Assembly (NCBI GenBank): GCA_947069175.1
Contig: CAMTDV010000017.1
Span: forward strand, 54,011,137 to 54,075,136
Length of the DNA stretch: 64,000 nt
Direction of reading: 5' to 3'
Source: Scalesia atractyloides
Taxonomy: Eukaryota; Streptophyta; Magnoliopsida; Asterales; Asteraceae
In this document: positions 11,279 to 22,290 of the stretch, piece after piece
Numbering within the stretch: the stretch's first letter is position 1
How the letters are laid out: the number at the start of each line of letters is the position of its first letter
The notes under the pieces: model-generated
Databases searched by the model: none
What the model was told of the DNA's origin: nothing
Seen by the model: the letters and a program-made list of their open reading frames with translations, nothing else
Position numbers and translations under genes: made by a program

Positions 11279-12780
11279 TATTTTTCACAACAAGTTTTTG
11301 TAAACTGTAATTACACTCTTTCAAGATAAATCTTGTACATGAATTTTTATATAAAAACTATACTTGTTATTTTTAATAAAATATTTTTTTAAGTGTAAAA
11401 CCAACTTCATAATATTTAGTGTTGGTAGATCTTACTAGATCTAAACATGAACATGTTTAGATCTTACTTTTAAGCATAACTTTGCAAGAACTAACTAACT
11501 ACATTAAACTTCTACTAAAACTAACATCAAAAATCATCATGTAACACATAATATGTTGGATTTTTATTTGTTTTTGTTAAGGTTTATGTAGTTTTTAGAT
11601 GAGCTTCAAGATGAACACTTGTATTTTTAAGTTTAAACAGAAAACTAGAATGGAAATACAAGAGATTGAAGCTTACTACTTGCACTTAAACAAGTTGTAA
11701 ATTATGAGGAAAAGATGAAGATGATATGTTCAAACACCAAAATCAAGCTGAGTCTTCCACACTTGCAAGTATCCTTGATCTTCAAGACATTTCCACGCAT
11801 ATATGAGATTAGGTGATTTAGAGTTTTGAAAATGGAAGGTGTTGGGTGGGTGTTTGGGCCGATTTCAATGGATAGAAAGAGAGAGTTTTGAGTGTTTATG
11901 TTTTGGTAAGAAATGAGTTAGTGGAGAAGTATAGAAAGTTATGCATGTGGACTTTGTCTTTCATCCAAAACTCTTTTGTAATATTTGGTTGATATCCACA
12001 AAATGGTTAAACATTTTCTCAAAACATGGAGCCCGCCCGCTGTGGCTGTAAATAGAAAGGGGGTGGTTTTTATTAAAAAATGTTAAGTTCTTATAAATTT
12101 CTATGTTTTATAATTTTTTGGTTACTTGTGTTGTTAGATAATTTTAATTAGTTAGTGAAATATACATTTTTTATGATGTTAAAAATGTGTTAACTAGTTC
12201 ACTAGACTAGTTAAATTGTTGTTTTGATGATACACTTGTTTCTTTATCGGATCGTTACCGGTTAATTTGTGAAGCTTGTATGGAAATGTGTACATAAGCA
12301 TCTTCCAGATATTTTGATGTTGTTTTATGAAAATTACTATTATCTGGTTCTTGTTAATATTACTAGTTGTTGAATTTTGCTGTGGAAATGCTGATTTTTG
12401 CTAATTTCCTAGTTTAGATCGGACAATTTTGTTATTTAAGTATTTTTCCGGAAAGTGAAATTAATAAGTTATTCACAACTAATGTTTTTATGAATAACTT
12501 GATGTGGATATGTTTTCATATCTTTTCTTTTTGCCATTTCGAGCTGTACTGCGAGTAGCCTGGCATGAATAGTGTGTTCGTATTTCTGCCGCCAGTCTAG
12601 GACATAGTTTTGTACTGTTTCGAAATGCGGCGAATTTGTTATCATACTACATTATGATATTGTAAATTCCTAGACTAATGAGACTCAATTAAATAAAAAT
12701 TAAGTCAAAAGCGGGAAATAAATTAAGGTAAATATTGATAAAGTTGTATGGAATTACCGGATATTTTGCCGTTTGTTACA

Positions 12781-13501
12781 CTTTGGCTTTTCCATCAATT
12801 TCATTCTTTGCGCAAGTGGTTCTAATGTGGCCCTTCTCACCACATTCATAACAGGTGGTATTCTTTATGTCTCTGCACTCGTGTGTCTTGTGGTTGGGTC
12901 TCTTACAGATTCCACAATTCTTTTGTGTTTTGAAACGACATTTTCCAAAATGTCTCTTCCCTCATGTCTTGCATTCGGGTTTATTACTATTCGCCCTTTA
13001 CTGATTCTGTCTTGAATCAGTCTTACCCTATTTGGATCCTCTAAAAGGGGTATCATCCCACTTTCTCTTATTCTCAACCACAGCCTTGGCCGCTCTTATC
13101 CTAATTTCATCTTTAGTCAAGGATTGAGCTAGATCCACAGCAGATCTAAAGGTTGTTGGTTTAGAGGATTTCGCCATCACCTTGATTTCAGGAGCTAAAC
13201 CTCCAATGAAGCGAGCAATGCGCTTAGATTTAGGTGTAATAAGGTAGGGGACTAATCTAGACATGGAGTTGTAATCAGACATGTACTTTATGTACTCTAG
13301 ATTATTCATTGTCAGCTTTAAGAAGTCTGCCTCGACCTTTACCACCTCATGAGGTGGGTAGTAGGTTTCTCTTATCAGCTCTACAAATTTTGGCCAACCC
13401 ATATTATACACGGCGACCTTCCCAGTGGATTGGACCAATGCCTTCCACCATGTCAAAGCGTCTTCCTTAAAGGATTGGGACACAATCCTCGTAGTATGCA
13501 A
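12781..13501 (-). pseudogene. gag: Gypsy gag fragment with three zinc knuckles (decayed)
   Basis: Nucleocapsid/capsid polyprotein of a Ty3/gypsy element. From 13501 down, the minus strand encodes a retrotransposon-gag domain (FKEDALTWWKALV, FIGGLAPEI). A basic linker follows, then three CCHC-type boxes: C-K-T-stop-G-K-R-H-F-G-K-C, CGICKRPNHKTHEC and CYECGEKGHIRTTC. At least three in-frame stops lie between the capsid part and the second knuckle, one replacing a knuckle cysteine, so it is dead. The N-terminus is missing at 13501. Protease and pol do not follow: the LTR starts directly after the last knuckle at 12780. This is either a large internal deletion or a gag-only (TR-GAG-like) element. 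Confidence 0.88.
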
Positions 13502-14439
13502 ACCCTAAATATCTCGCGACCGCACAAGATTCTCCGTCATAACTTTCTTCCATCTTAAATCTCATCAACGTAAGATTTTTAGTGATTTGTGTTTCAGATT
13601 CTACCACTCCTTTCTTCATCAATTAGGGTTTTTTCAAAAATCGCGATTAATGTTCTGAAATCAAGATTCCTGATTTAATAAGTTCATCATCGTGATTAGA
13701 TGTATCGATCAGGAATAACAAGTTTTCATCTACTCCTTCTCATCCGATTTGGTTTTAATTGAAGTTTGGTAGTCGTTTTTGAATAGGTTAGTAACACGCC
13801 CCAATCGCTATTCTTGATTGCTTAGCTTCTTTATTGTTTAATTTAATCGAACATGTTCTTTACACGACTTCAGTTTTTTTATCTATGCACGTATCAAGGA
13901 TTCATGATTTTTTAATATGGATTTGTTATTTTAATAGATATTGTAGTACTCAGTTAAGGAGATTGTACAAATCCCTGAAGTTCACCAATGGGCGTGGAAA
14001 AAAATCCATTACATCATCTATTGTTACTAAAGTTAGGTATGTGAGTTCACAGTCTGTGTTAGTCGCCTGAATTTTTATTGTGGAATTGAAGTTTTATTTT
14101 GTTTTAGAGTGAAGGTGATGAACTATTTTGTGGAACTGGGGACTAATTTTCTTGATTCTTAAGTCAAGTGGGATAGTATAAATTGAATAGTTTCAAGTGT
14201 ACATTAGATGTCCACATATGGGGACTCGTGAGGCCTTGAAGGTTATATTTTTGTACCAGTTTTCTCCATTACCACTTAAAATGTTATATAAACAGGCATT
14301 TGTTATACTTGGTACGTGATGATTTTGATTTTAATGCATTGATAATGCCTAAATTTTTAGTTTATGTTTCAAGTTTATAATTGATTTTATTTGAAGTCAT
14401 GTTATCCGTTACACGTGTTGACGTACAACCTTTGTCGTG
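13502..14439. other. Non-TE island, left half; no confident gene
   Basis: Lies between the broken gag of B0 and the G insertion. Pre-insertion it was contiguous with 32246 onward, because the tcgtg TSD flanks G. It has an AAACCCTAA telo-box-like motif at about 13500, a donor-like 'caacgtaaga' near 13570, T-rich intron-like stretches, and a short exon-like segment around 13940-14035 (…KSLKFTNGRGKKSITSS…) followed by 'aggtatgtgag'. It may be a remnant of a host gene; I cannot name it. Confidence 0.35.
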
Positions 14440-15229
14440 TGTAACACCCTAATCGCGTAATACAACAACACGCGGCAGAAATATTGGGGAGTCACGTTAT
14501 AAATTGCTCACAACAACGGGTACTAAGTTGTTTCATTATTTTTAATCATTGTTTTACAATACAAAGAATACATGAAATTGTCTTTCGTTTAAAGAAGTCT
14601 AAGGCCCGATGCGTTCCTATGTGTAGCATGCTTGAATAATCAATAACCTGAAACATATGTGAAAAAGACATAAACAAAGAACGCTAGCGAGTACATAGGT
14701 TTTGTTGGCCAAATTAATGAAAAAAAAGTTTGGTATTGCAATGCTTTGACAACTATGAGAGTTGTCAATTGAAAATGGACTCTTTGAAGCCAATAAATGG
14801 CAAAAAGGTTAAGCATTTGCAATCCATTATCTTGATTATGAAACTTATGATAAAAAGAGTTTTGTATATGGCAATATGATTATTACTAGGTAATTTTTAT
14901 GCCATTGAAAATTGTACTTTGATCTTTGTTACAACATTGAAATTGGTCATAAACTTGTGAGAGTACTTTTAGAAATCAAATCAATGATTTATAATAATAC
15001 TTTGGGTATCCTTCTAAGAATTTAACATATGAAAATATGAAAGTTTCTACAAGGATTTGGATAGTGAATGTACATTAACACATAATCATCAACTTGGTCA
15101 TCAACTTGAACACATGTATTAAAGTACACAAAGAATCCAATCAAGGACTTCAATTTAGCACTTTACACATCCTACAAATCTAACTATGAAGATAGATAGA
15201 TGCTTTAAGGATTCGGTAGAATTAGTAGT

Positions 15230-15330
15230 ATATCAAAATATACTTTGGTTTAAGCGATTGGTAGTATATCAAACTATACTTTGGTAGTATATCAATATCT
15301 ACTTTGGTAGTATATCAAACTATACTTTGG
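15230..15330. repeat. 'ggtagtatatcaaactatact' short tandem repeat
   Basis: Four or so degenerate copies of a 21-34 bp unit with internal dyad (agtatatc…gatatact). It recurs at about 22205-22292 in the other G LTR. Confidence 0.85.
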
Positions 15331-15372
15331 TTTAATCACATTAAATCCTAAAATCAAGTCCTAATGGTGATT

Positions 15373-15476
15373 CGGATAACGCCACGAAGGGTAATACAAT
15401 AAGCACACTTATATATAGGAAGTACCAGTGTTGTATCCACCATGTCCTTATTGTATTACTCTAGTTTCGTTATCTA
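15373..15476 (-). promoter_or_regulatory. TATA-box hairpin cassette, copy 1
   Basis: Imperfect inverted repeat (gataacg…taatacaataag / cttattgtatta…cgttatc). Its loop holds 'cttatatataggaagta' and 'gtatccaccatg'. Read on the minus strand the loop gives CCTATATATAAG, a TATA box in the direction of element transcription. Probably the LTR core promoter. Confidence 0.6.
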
Positions 15477-17656
15477 AATCACCAACAATTTTAATCACAT
15501 AAATAATAACCATCGGTGTGTAAAGCACTTCTTAGAAATCTCACTATGAAGATAGAAAGATTTAACAATATACTTTAAATATCCTACAAGAATCACCATG
15601 AAGATAGATAGATCCTTAAAGGATTTGATTCGCATTCTCAATCATCATGTTTTGCATAATAGGAATAACACACAAAAAGTACTTAGTAAACACACATATG
15701 CCATACATGGAGAAAAATTGATTACACATATGAATCACCCTAAAACATTTGAAAAACGTAAAAGAGGGGAACTATGTACTCACGGGTTTGCATATAAGTC
15801 TTGTTCAAATGATTGAACAAAGCTCAAAGGATCAAGAGCTCAGGTGTTGAAGTGGTTCCTAGTGTATCGGGTAACTACATGTTAGTGTGTCGAAACTTAA
15901 AAACGGGAGATCGGATAGAATAAGGTATATAAACCAAACAAGAGTTGGATCTTGTATAATATGGTTCATAATACCATACATTCTGAATTAGAAATGTTTC
16001 AAAGTGTTTTTGACTCTTTACGGCTCACTAAAGTGGCTTACGCCGCTTTAACGGGTCGTAAACGTAACTATGGGTTCGGATGGTTAAATACGTCCTATTG
16101 CGAGTCTAATATGTCAAAACTAGTTTATATAAGTTGTATAATCAGTTTAGATGTCAAAACAATGTTCTTATATGTTCAAACTAATATATGCGCAAAAAGG
16201 GTATTTTCGGCATTTATAAAGAATATATAATTGACTCGTCATTTGACTAACCAAACGATATGACCATAAGGTATAACCTCAGTAGGTTATCCCCTAACAT
16301 ATTATGGTCATAAGAAGGTCTTGGTCGGATCCTAAAGTTAACCAAACGAGTCGGATTCGAAAGTCAAAGCAGTAGTCAAACCGCTCGACTAACGACTAAA
16401 GAAATAAGCTCTAAACTAGAAACGACGAGTTAGACATGGTGTCTAATTATGTTTATAAAACTAATTGTATCAAAACTTTATGTTTTAAAACTCGAAAACT
16501 CTTTCGTCGTAAAATGCACTTATGCGCATCTTTGACTTTTAATAAACAAAACTTTGACTCGTCGCTTCGCCTAGTAAACGTGGTAATCAGAAGATGCAAT
16601 TGCAGGGGATTATAACCGTCGTGATTACGATCACGTTGCAAAGTTCAATTGAACTTTGACTTGACCAATTATGGTAGAACCGAAAGTCAAACTATTTGAC
16701 TTTTAGCTCATAACAAGCTAAAATAAATAAATAGACTAAGGAAGAACACTTACTTGTGTTCTTGGAAGTCTTAGAAACCTAGTAGGAGGCCTCAAAGAAG
16801 AAGCAAACTCCAGGAATGAGTGATTAGAGAGAAAGAATTGAAATGAGCAAAGAAACAAGTGAACTTTGGTGGGTATTTATAGTTGAGGAGGTGAAATGAG
16901 ATCATGCCAAGTGTTAGAATGTGTTCTAGGAAGTGTCTAGTGAGGTGTTAGAAGCAGAAGGAGTGTGGTAATTTTGAGCTAGGTGTCAAATGGTGGCATA
17001 ACATGGCAGAACTTGGAGCGCCAAGCAAAAATTCTGCAGCTGGCATGTCCTTACGGACCGTATGGGGTGCCCACTTATAGTCCATATGGAGGGTGGCAGG
17101 GGTATAAGTTTGGGAAAATGGCAGTTTTGGCCCCTGGACTTGTTTCGTCGCGTTTTGTCACTTTTAACCAAATTTTTAGGCTCTATAAGGGTATTAAAGC
17201 ATATGTAACTTGGATTTTGCACGAAAATGTCATGGATGTCGGTTCGTTCAGTTGTACGGTTACGCATTTCACGAAATTACGTAAAACGCTTTAACGAACA
17301 TGAAAAAGATCAAATTTGCGCAACGATTGACGTTTCTACAATCTCATCAATAAAATACAAGATTTCATTGAATACAAAATGTTTGGATTTGTATATTGGT
17401 TCGTATCTTGAATAAGGACCAACAGACTTTCGCAGTTTGTCAGAGATAGTACCTGAACTTGTATAAACGTGTTTTTGTCATACCTAACCCTTTAAAACTT
17501 ATTTCTAAGTTATGTCAAGGGTATTTAGGGTATGTGTAGCTTATGTACTTGTTCCGGAGTGTACGTTGCATTAAACTGATTACGTTTGAGTAACAGTTAA
17601 CGAATTACTTCCAAAAGAGAAGTTTTTGAAAGTTCGGATTTTGTACAAGGGTTACA

Positions 17657-18879
17657 GTCTCCCATACTTTAGGGAATTTCGTCCCGAAATTCATTTGCAG
17701 GAGACCGTAGAGTATGTTTGGAATGATTGAAAGATATCCAAAGCTCTAGAATCCAAAGATGCAAAGCATCATTCGGTGTTGAGAATATTTGGGGATTCAA
17801 AGTGTGAGTAAGGATATTCAAAATACCTCAAGGTATTCCAACCTTTAGAAAAAGTGTCATCGAGTGAATAAAAATTATTTTGTATGGCACTATGTTATAC
17901 TAAGCTCTTAGTGTAAATCCTAAGCAAACAAAGGGGAGTACATTCAAGCATGGCCATACATACACGGTTTCTAACGTCCCACGAGGTACATCCCATGTAC
18001 CATGAGCATCTCATGCATAGGAGACGGGTCAACATACCTATGGCATCAAGATCGTCACTTTTAACACCATAATATACTCCCGATCAGCTCGATTAGAGTT
18101 AATGAATGTATTCAGTCTGGACAGTGCATTAAATAAACACATATAACAAATAATCACATCATCACATAGAGGTCTAAAATAACATAAAATCTTTAAGTGA
18201 TCCGAGTAACATTCTGATGAATAACACAATAAGAACACTTATATATAGGAAGTAAAGCGGTGTATCCACCGTGTTCTTATTACGTCATACCATCCCATTA
18301 CCTAATCACTTTAGATTTTATGCCACCATACTTAACAAGGCTTACTATGATTTCCATGCACCGAACCTTATAATTATATGTGCACCCATAATTATTCGTT
18401 TCGTCGAATTGTCCACATAGCTCATCTTGTTAAGTGGGGAAACAAATAATAAGGTCGAAGTAACGTCTAAATCAAATAACACAACATTTATTGAATCAAA
18501 ACATATCTCATACTAGCAATGATAACAATACTTGTTTCGCATTCAGCAAAGTTAGTAGCAAGTATTCTACACTAGTATAGTCATATGTGTTTTGTAAAGA
18601 AACAAACCCATAGTATTTGTAGAAGTGTATTGTAGAGGTTGTGTAGACGCACTGTGTGCGATCACAATATGGTAAACTAAGAGATTTAGTTCTTAATAGT
18701 AAAGAACAGAATCCTCGAAGTCGGTATGTAGTTGTATATGACACATTGTGTAATCACATCGGAATTTGTAAATGGAATATGAATAACAAGAATGAAGAAA
18801 ACTTCTTTAAATTGATAATGTCATTACAAATATAGTTGAAATATGTTCATAATTTTTGGATGATAAACATGAAATGTAG
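17657..18879 (-). other. G internal region between 3' LTR and gag, no pol
   Basis: Starts with the polypurine tract and the 'aatttcgtcccgaaatt' box that normally follows pol. No chromodomain, integrase or RT can be read. The region 17930-18500 looks like remnant LTR/leader sequence and carries a TATA hairpin (18195-18307). Short ORFs are not supported. Confidence 0.5.
18195..18307 (-). promoter_or_regulatory. TATA-box hairpin cassette, copy 2 (internal)
   Basis: Arms 'aagtgat…aataagaacac' and 'gtgttcttatt…atcactt' enclose 'cttatatataggaagta' and 'gtatccacc'. Same cassette as at 15373 but located between gag and the 3' LTR. Confidence 0.6.
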
Positions 18880-19497
18880 AGGTTCAAATGATCATGAGTG
18901 CTTGATCATTAGTTTTAGCCTCATTAACATTGAACATTCATCCATTAGCATTAGTAAGCTTAGGGCAGTTTCGCTTGAAATGATTTAAATCACCATAATA
19001 AAACATGCTCCATCTGAGTAGCGAGGATGAGTTTGAGTAGGCGCAGTTTAGTTTTGGATGCGACAGGTCGCAGCTAGATGACCAAAAACACCAAAGATTG
19101 TACACTGGCGGCATGGAGAATTAGCTTGGTGATGATAGTTACAACGATTGCACAGAGGTTGTTTTCCATGATAAAATCCCCTAACGGGCGCTGAGTTAAG
19201 TGGGATTAGTGCTTCTTAGAATTTTTGGAGGGTTCGGCTTTTGTTTCCTTTGGATTCTCCTTAGTAGTTTCAGTGGTTTGTTTCTTGTCTTCCTTTCGAA
19301 AAAGTTTCCCTTTTCTAACTTGGGAGTCGGTTAGGGTAGCGGCTAGTTCGATCGCCTCCCTAACAGTTGCGGCTTTGCTGCCAGTGACAATATCTGGACT
19401 GGATCAGGCAGACCATCAATATATTTCTTAATGGCCTGATCCAAAGGTGTGACCATAGTGAAGTGAAAATTTTTGACTTGGTATTTGTTCAAAAATC
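18880..19497 (-). pseudogene. gag: G gag fragment (capsid end and zinc fingers)
   Basis: On the minus strand it reads VTPLDQAIKKYIDGLPDPVQ, then, after a one-base frameshift, REAIELAATLTDSQVRKGKLF. A lysine-rich linker follows, then a double finger CNRCNYHHQANSPC / CRQCTIFGVFGHLAATC. Further on is a second, damaged CCHC (MFYYGDLNHFKRNC, first cysteine lost). This architecture is that of chromovirus (Tekay-type) gag. The N-terminal capsid half is absent and no protease follows. The element is therefore a gag-only derivative whose pol was either lost or never present. Confidence 0.8.
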
Positions 19498-20218
19498 TCG
19501 TTCTTAGATTTAGGAAAAATAGAGTTATGGGTTTTGTTTTGAAATAAGAAATGCTTGAAAATAATCTTTTGTAATATATTTTGATGAGAAAATACAAACC
19601 AAGTTAATGGTTTGTTATAAATTCTTTATCTTTTAAAATAATTATTCTTAAGATAAAAATATTTTTTTTTAAATAAGGAACTTATGCATATAGTAAGAAT
19701 TTCAAAATTCACATCCAAATGATAAAAATTTTGTAATTTTGAAAGACAAAAGATAGTATTTGAAAATGAAATAGAATTACAAAGTGTCGTGAGATGAGAT
19801 GAAATTTGTCTAGAATGTTTTTGAAAGTGTCACAAAGGGAAATTTGTTTCGATTGTTTTGAAATAAGGGTTTTTTACATATTTCCCATCCTAAGTTGACT
19901 TATTACATATTTCCCCAAACAAAAAAATCAATTGCATATTTTCCTCCCTAACCCATATATGTTACATATTTCCCCTTTTCATTAAAATTACTCCTAGAAT
20001 GACCATTTTACCCTTAATTAACTATTAAATGAATATATACATGTTTCCCCTTTCTAATATCATCAATCAATTACATATTTCCCCGGTTCATATATTAGAT
20101 GAAACAAAACCGTTAGTTACGGTTTTTAATTATCGAAATATTTTGTGTTGCATGCATTTAACTCTTTGTAATTTGTAGTTTATACCATATTTAATATAAA
20201 AATATAACCAAGCCTAAA

Positions 20219-20455
20219 ATGAAATGCAAATGTAGCTTCCATGACAGGTATATATATTTGTGCTTTGAGTGCAATAGATATATCGAGCTGCCCTTGTTTG
20301 AGGGTTTAAACGTTTGTTTCATTCCTGCGGTGGAGGAAGTTTATATTAGATATTTTACTTGTAGACATTCCACTAAATGTGAATGTGACAGAATGAACAC
20401 TCGGGTAATAGATTATATGGATAAGGTTGCCTGTTGGGTTAAGTTGATTAAGTAA
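20219..20455 (+). CDS. Unidentified 78-codon ORF inside the Mutator-like element
   Basis: Cysteine-rich small ORF (MKCKCSFHDRY…CFECN…FTCRHSTKCECD). Four C-x-C or C-x2-C type pairs could suggest a zinc-binding fragment, but I recognise no family. It lies between the long TIRs, the position where Pack-MULEs hold captured gene pieces. It ends one base before the next ATG (ATG overlapping its stop: taATG). Coding status is unproven; it could be chance. Confidence 0.25.
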   Translation: MKCKCSFHDRYIYLCFECNRYIELPLFEGLNVCFIPAVEEVYIRYFTCRHSTKCECDRMNTRVIDYMDKVACWVKLIK

Positions 20456-20709
20456 TGTTAGCTTTGGTTCTTAAAAATGAATATTGTTTGTGCACTCAGT
20501 ATAAACTGTCGTTATTTTGTTTACACAAAATAAGCCGCAATATAATATTTGGTAGCACAAGAGGTGTTTTGTCTCAGACCGGTTTAATAGCAACAATCGA
20601 TCTTTCAGGGGGTTATGGAAGTGAAAGGTCCCTGGAAGATAGCAACCTCATCTCCTTGTTGGATCAGGTTCGGTTAACAGATGTTAAGGAGAAAAATGTA
20701 ATTGATTGA
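20455..20709 (+). CDS. Unidentified 84-codon ORF inside the Mutator-like element
   Basis: Follows the preceding ORF with overlapping stop and start. The C-terminal part (LIATIDLSGGYGSERSLEDSN) looks more protein-like than the N-terminus. Its last codons run into the right TIR. It may be part of the same captured transcript with an intron or frameshift between them. No family recognised. Confidence 0.22.
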   Translation: MLALVLKNEYCLCTQYKLSLFCLHKISRNIIFGSTRGVLSQTGLIATIDLSGGYGSERSLEDSNLISLLDQVRLTDVKEKNVID

Positions 20710-20915
20710 TAATATTAGAAATGGAAAATATGTATATATTCATTTAATAGTTCATTAAGGGTAAAATGGTCATTCTAAGAGTTATTTTAATAAAAGGGGA
20801 AATATGTAATATATATGGGTTAGGAAGGGGAAATATGTAATTGTTTTTATTATTTGGGGTAATACGTAATTAGCAAGCTTAGTAGGGGGGAAATATGTAA
20901 AAACCCTTGAAATAA

Positions 20916-21421
20916 ATTATATTACCGAAGGTAATATGATGGAGTAGTGTCATAAAGGTTGTAATGTTTAGAACTTGATCGATTGATCAAGGTAGATGAG
21001 TTTTCATAATGTTTCGAGAAGACATGCTTTAGCCTACAAGTGAACACCCACCCCAGGAGTTCCCAGGTAAGAGTGACGGGTCCGATTAAGTGGATTTGTA
21101 TGAACACTCTAGCCTTAGACAAAAAACTCGAGGTACATGCATCCACCCTTCAGATTGCATGTGTTCACATTATAAAAACCCAAGATTTCGTTGAAGATGT
21201 TTGAGAAAAACATTTTGAGGAACACCTTAAGGCATAAAGTCTAAGGGTCTAAGGTAAATCATCTAAGGTTAGATGATTCGTAAATCATAGAGTAGTTGTG
21301 GCAAGAATAGGGATGAGGCTGAGTATTAGGACAGAGATCCTAAGTCTACTCATGTTTGGGTCCCTAGGAAGATTATAGACTAGTTTAAAGGCATTCTAAT
21401 AACCTAATTCCTTATAACCAG
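20916..21421 (-). other. G 5' leader
   Basis: Sequence between PBS and gag on the minus strand. No coding region seen. Confidence 0.5.
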
Positions 21422-21437
21422 TGCTCTGATACCAATC
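21422..21437 (-). promoter_or_regulatory. G primer-binding site (initiator-Met tRNA)
   Basis: The minus strand reads ATTGGTATCAGAGCA next to the LTR that starts at 21438 on the plus strand. Confidence 0.88.
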
Positions 21438-22290
21438 TGTAACACCCCAATCGCGTAATACAACAACATGCGGCGGAAATATCGGGGAGTCACGTTACAA
21501 ATTGCTCACAACAACTGGTACTAAATTGTTTCATTATTTTTAACCATTGTTTTACAATACAAAGAATACATGAAATTGTCTTTTGTTTAAAGAAGTCTAA
21601 GGCCCAGATGCGTTCCTATGTGTAGCATGCTTGAATAACCAATAACCTGAAACATATGTGAAAAAGACATAAACAAAGAATGTTGGCGAGTACATAGGTT
21701 TTGTTGACCAATTAATGGAAAAAAAGTTTGGTATTGCAATGCTTTGACAACTACGAGAGTTGTCAATTGAAAATGGACTCTTTGAAGCCAATAAATGGCA
21801 AAAAGGTTTAGCATTTGCAATACATTATCTTGATTATGAAACTTATGATAAAAAGAGTTTTGTATATGGCAATATGATTATTACTAGGTAATTTTTATGC
21901 CATTGAAAGTTGTACTTTGGTCTTTGTTACAACATTGAAATTGGTCATAAACTTGTGAGAGTACTATTAGAAATCAAATCAATGATTTATAATAATACTT
22001 TGGGTATCCTTCTAAGAATCTAACATATGAAAATATGAAAGTTTCTACAAGGATTTGGATAGTGAACGTACATAAACACATAATCATCAACTTGTACACA
22101 CGTATTAAAGTACACAAAGAATCAAATCAAGGACTTCAATTTAGCACTTTACATATTCTACAAGTATCTTACTATGAAGATAGATAGATGCTTTAAGGAT
22201 TCGGTAGAATTAGTAGTATATCAAAATATACTTTGGTTTAAGAGATTGGTAGTATATCAAATTATACTGTAGTATATCAAACTATACTTT
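21438..22290 (-). repeat. G 5' LTR, first part
   Basis: TGTAACACCC start, closely matching 14440 onward (same 'cttgaataa' and 'gagtacataggttttgtt' blocks). Similarity stops at about 22290 where H sequence begins. The LTR reappears near 31990-32240. Confidence 0.85.

Larger units (their letters stand above)
8515..12780 (-). repeat. B0 gypsy LTR, right part
   Basis: It resumes after B1 with the TSD copy and runs to TTTGTTACA at 12780, where gag sequence starts on the minus strand. It contains a hAT MITE (9162-9791) and a Mutator-like element (9950-11278). Remaining stretches (8520-9153, 11287-12780) are AT-rich LTR sequence without recognisable genes. A short (AT)n run is near 8955. Confidence 0.75.
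14440..17656 (-). repeat. G 3' LTR (3.2 kb)
   Basis: TGTAACACCC…GGGTTACA, followed by a polypurine tract on the minus strand (17657-17675) and a GGACGAAATTTC-type box. It is closely similar to 21438-22290 over its first 850 bp. It contains short tandem repeats (15230-15330), a TATA hairpin (15373-15476) and a GC-rich variable segment (17045-17100). ORFs inside are not credible genes. Confidence 0.85.
19867..20906. mobile_element. Mutator-like element, 1040 bp, perfect 9-bp TSD
   Basis: TIRs of about 225 bp (19867-20094 and 20681-20906), starting GGGTTTTTTACATATTTCCC and, inverted, GGGTTTTTACATATTTCCCC. A perfect 9-bp TSD ttgaaataa flanks it (19858-19866, 20907-20915). The TIRs are built of repeated 'acatatttcccc' units. 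The 590-bp interior has two ORFs of 78 and 84 codons on the plus strand and no transposase, so it is non-autonomous and may carry captured sequence. Confidence 0.92.

Noticed and set aside
12773..13015. 80-codon plus-strand ORF over the gag region
   Set aside because: Antisense shadow of the gag zinc-knuckle sequence.
13834..14070. 78-codon ORF as a host protein
   Set aside because: No family recognised; AT-rich and probably intron plus exon fragments read together.
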